64,000 nucleotides of DNA from an uncultured Clostridia bacterium. GTDB taxonomy: Bacteria > Bacillota > Clostridia > Oscillospirales > Acutalibacteraceae. The stretch covers positions 119,074-183,073 of the forward strand of contig CANRHD010000002.1 in NCBI GenBank assembly GCA_947630285.1, written 5' to 3'. The translations under genes were made by a program, and so were the position numbers. Below the pieces are notes generated by a model. It ran no database searches. It was not told the DNA's origin and was given only the letters and a program-made list of their open reading frames with translations. This document shows, one piece after another, positions 62,461 to 64,000 of this stretch; the stretch's first letter is position 1, and every line of letters starts with the position of its first letter.

Positions 62461-62527
62461 AATCCATGCTCCGTGTTCATTCTGAAAAAGCAGAGCCGAA
62501 GCCTTACGGCACAGCCCTGCAATTAAA

Positions 62528-63082
62528 TCAGATTTCCATAATTTCCTTTTCTTTAGCCGCTGAAAGCTCGTCTGTCTTCTTTACATATTCATCGGTAAAT
62601 TTTTGAATTTTGTCTTCTCCGTCGTGCAAATCGTCCTCTGTTATGACGCTGTCCTTTTTCATCTTTTTAAGCTTTTCAATAGCGTCCCTGCGTGTCGCCC
62701 GTATGGAAACCTTTGAATCCTCCGCAAGCTTGCTGACATCTTTGCAAAGCAGTTTTCTTCTCTCCTCTGTAAGCGGAGGGAAGGTAAGCCTTATAACCTT
62801 GCCGTCGTTCATGGGATTAATTCCTATATCGGACGCCTGAATAGCCTTTTCAATGGGCTTTATAGTTGAAGCGTCCCAGGGCTGAATGACAAGTATCCTG
62901 CCCTCCTGTACGGAAACGGCGGCCATCTGCTGAATAGGCGTAGGCGAGCCGTAGTAATCGACCATAATTTTGTCAAGCACGGCGGCGGACGCCCTGCCTG
63001 CCCTCATACCGGCGTACTCATGTGAAAGCGCCGCTATGGTTTTTTCCATTTTTTCCTTTGCAATATCAAAAACTTCTTGCAT
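62528..63082 (-). CDS. frr: Ribosome recycling factor
   Basis: 184 aa. Helical domain with MRAGRASAAVLDKI, GSPTPIQQMA and PPLTEERRKLLCKDV. Together with EF-G splits post-termination ribosomes. AAGGAG before the ATG. Directly after pyrH. Confidence 0.98.
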   Translation of the reverse strand: MQEVFDIAKEKMEKTIAALSHEYAGMRAGRASAAVLDKIMVDYYGSPTPIQQMAAVSVQEGRILVIQPWDASTIKPIEKAIQASDIGINPMNDGKVIRLTFPPLTEERRKLLCKDVSKLAEDSKVSIRATRRDAIEKLKKMKKDSVITEDDLHDGEDKIQKFTDEYVKKTDELSAAKEKEIMEI

Positions 63083-63121
63083 AAAAACTCTCCTTACCTG
63101 TTGTAAATTGATGTCTGTTTG

Positions 63122-63826
63122 TTATTTTACCAAAGTGCCTATATTTTCACCCTTAACCGCCCTTAAAATATTTTCCGGGTCGGAAAGGTTGAATACAAGT
63201 ATGGGGATATTGTTGTCGCCGCACAGGGAAGCGGCGGTGCTGTCCATAACCCTCAGTCCCCTGTTTAAAACCTCGGCGTGCGTAAGGGCGTCGAACTTAA
63301 CGGCGTCGTCAAATTTGTTCGGGTCCTTGTCGTAAACTCCGTCAACATTCGTAGCCTTAAAAATAACATCTGCGCCTATTTCCGCCGCACGCAGCGCCGC
63401 AGTTGTGTCCGTTGAAAAGAAGGGGCTTCCCGTTCCGCAGCCGAAAATGACCACCCTGCCTTTTTCAAGATGCCTTACAGCCTCCGCCTTTACGAAAGGC
63501 TCTGCAATACGGCGCATTTCAATGGCCGTCATTACCCTTGCCTCAACGCCGAGCTGTTCAAGAGTGTCCTCAAGCGCCAGGGAATTCATAACGGTTGCAA
63601 GCATACCGATATTGTCCGCCCTCGTTCTGTCCATATTTCCGCTTGAACGGCCTCTCCAGAAATTTCCTCCGCCTACCACAAGGCCTATTTCAACGCCTGC
63701 TTCGACGCATTTTTTTATAACCGAACAAACCTCGTTTATAACGGCGAAGTCAAAGCCGTGGCCGTTTTCACCGGCAAGGACCTCTCCGCTTAACTTTAAC
63801 AAGATTCTTTTATACGCTGTTTCCAT
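63122..63826 (-). CDS. pyrH: Uridylate kinase
   Basis: 234 aa from ATG 63826 (GGAGG 7 bases upstream). Amino-acid-kinase fold: [49 protein letters not shown] and [10 protein letters not shown]. Converts UMP to UDP in an oligomer. First gene of the large operon with its own promoter; tsf and rpsB, usual upstream neighbours, are not present before the window ends. Confidence 0.97.
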   Translation of the reverse strand: METAYKRILLKLSGEVLAGENGHGFDFAVINEVCSVIKKCVEAGVEIGLVVGGGNFWRGRSSGNMDRTRADNIGMLATVMNSLALEDTLEQLGVEARVMTAIEMRRIAEPFVKAEAVRHLEKGRVVIFGCGTGSPFFSTDTTAALRAAEIGADVIFKATNVDGVYDKDPNKFDDAVKFDALTHAEVLNRGLRVMDSTAASLCGDNNIPILVFNLSDPENILRAVKGENIGTLVK

Positions 63827-63865
63827 GTGTAATCCTCCGCATAAAATCACTCACATATTAAATAT

Positions 63866-63894
63866 ATTTTATCTCAAATAACAGTTTATGTAAA
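63866..63894 (-). promoter_or_regulatory. Sigma-A promoter of the pyrH operon
   Basis: Minus-strand TTTACA (63889-63894), 17-bp spacer, TAAAAT (63866-63871). 63895-64000 shows no gene; a TATAAT at 63981-63986 (+) lacks a -35 partner. Confidence 0.75.
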
Positions 63895-64000
63895 GAGATA
63901 TTTTATAATTTAATCCGCAATTATTCTGCGTTGTAAATAGATATGAACCATTTAGAGTAAAAATAAAAGCAACAATATGGTATAATGATTTTCCCGCCTT

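Noticed and set aside
63981..63986. TATAAT on the plus strand near the right edge as a promoter
   Set aside because: No acceptable -35 box at 16-18 bases and no gene visible within the window after it.
1..64000. CRISPR arrays, tRNA and rRNA genes, transposases, prophage genes
   Set aside because: None seen: no regular spacer repeats, no tRNA T-arm plus acceptor patterns noticed, no integrase or transposase motifs. Small RNA genes could still be missed by eye.

Overview
This 64 kb window looks like a chromosomal segment of a strictly anaerobic, spore-forming, low-to-middle GC Firmicute, most likely a gut-type clostridium (Oscillospiraceae/Ruminococcaceae-like; the rank is inference). The signs are PolC, the rimP-nusA-ylxR-ylxQ-infB operon, rplU-prp-rpmA with a cleavable L27 leader peptide, dipicolinate synthase dpaAB, a V-type ATPase operon, the [FeFe]-hydrogenase maturases HydE/HydG/HydF and a PPTGD-type sortase signal. 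No rRNA, tRNA, CRISPR array, transposase gene or phage gene was seen.

Layout. 0.4-5.9 kb (+): glycogen phosphorylase, then a three-gene set for a glycerol-phosphate polymer (CDP-glycerol glycerophosphotransferase family, glycerol-1-phosphate dehydrogenase-like, nucleotidyltransferase). 6.5-19.8 kb (-): THUMP rRNA methyltransferase; rplU-prp-rpmA; hemolysin III; mtaD-PNP-mtnA-metallophosphoesterase, which reads as 5'-methylthioadenosine disposal through methylthioinosine; cyclophilin; an ABC transporter with a giant FtsX-type permease; a sortase-anchored surface protein. 20-31 kb (+): a microprotein, the rimP-to-ribF translation operon, an iron alcohol dehydrogenase and a beta-CASP nuclease. 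31.3-34.6 kb (-): a membrane-protein pair (DUF5058) and dpaBA. 34.7-36.1 kb (+): murC. 36.2-39 kb (-): membrane protein, YbaK-like deacylase, GH13 glucosidase. 39.2-47.7 kb (+): nine-gene V-ATPase operon. 48-52 kb (-): hydF-hydG-hydE-TM1266-like regulator behind a structured leader that ends in an intrinsic terminator. 52.2-63.8 kb (-): pyrH-frr-uppS-cdsA-dxr-rseP-ispG-polC-M20 peptidase.

The most unusual signals are: (1) a family of about 260-bp non-coding elements made of back-to-back hairpins. Both full copies are flanked by a duplicated intrinsic terminator whose sequence differs from copy to copy, and full or partial copies occupy all four convergent gene junctions of the window; (2) a PolC whose PHP domain runs through without the usual internal 3'-5' exonuclease; (3) a promoter-leader-attenuator in front of the H-cluster maturation operon that could be an undescribed riboswitch; (4) a possible glycerol-1-phosphate-based wall polymer pathway; (5) a compact methylthioinosine salvage cluster.

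Start codons were adjusted by ribosome binding site where the longest frame was unlikely. All assignments come from reading motifs by eye; no database search was run.
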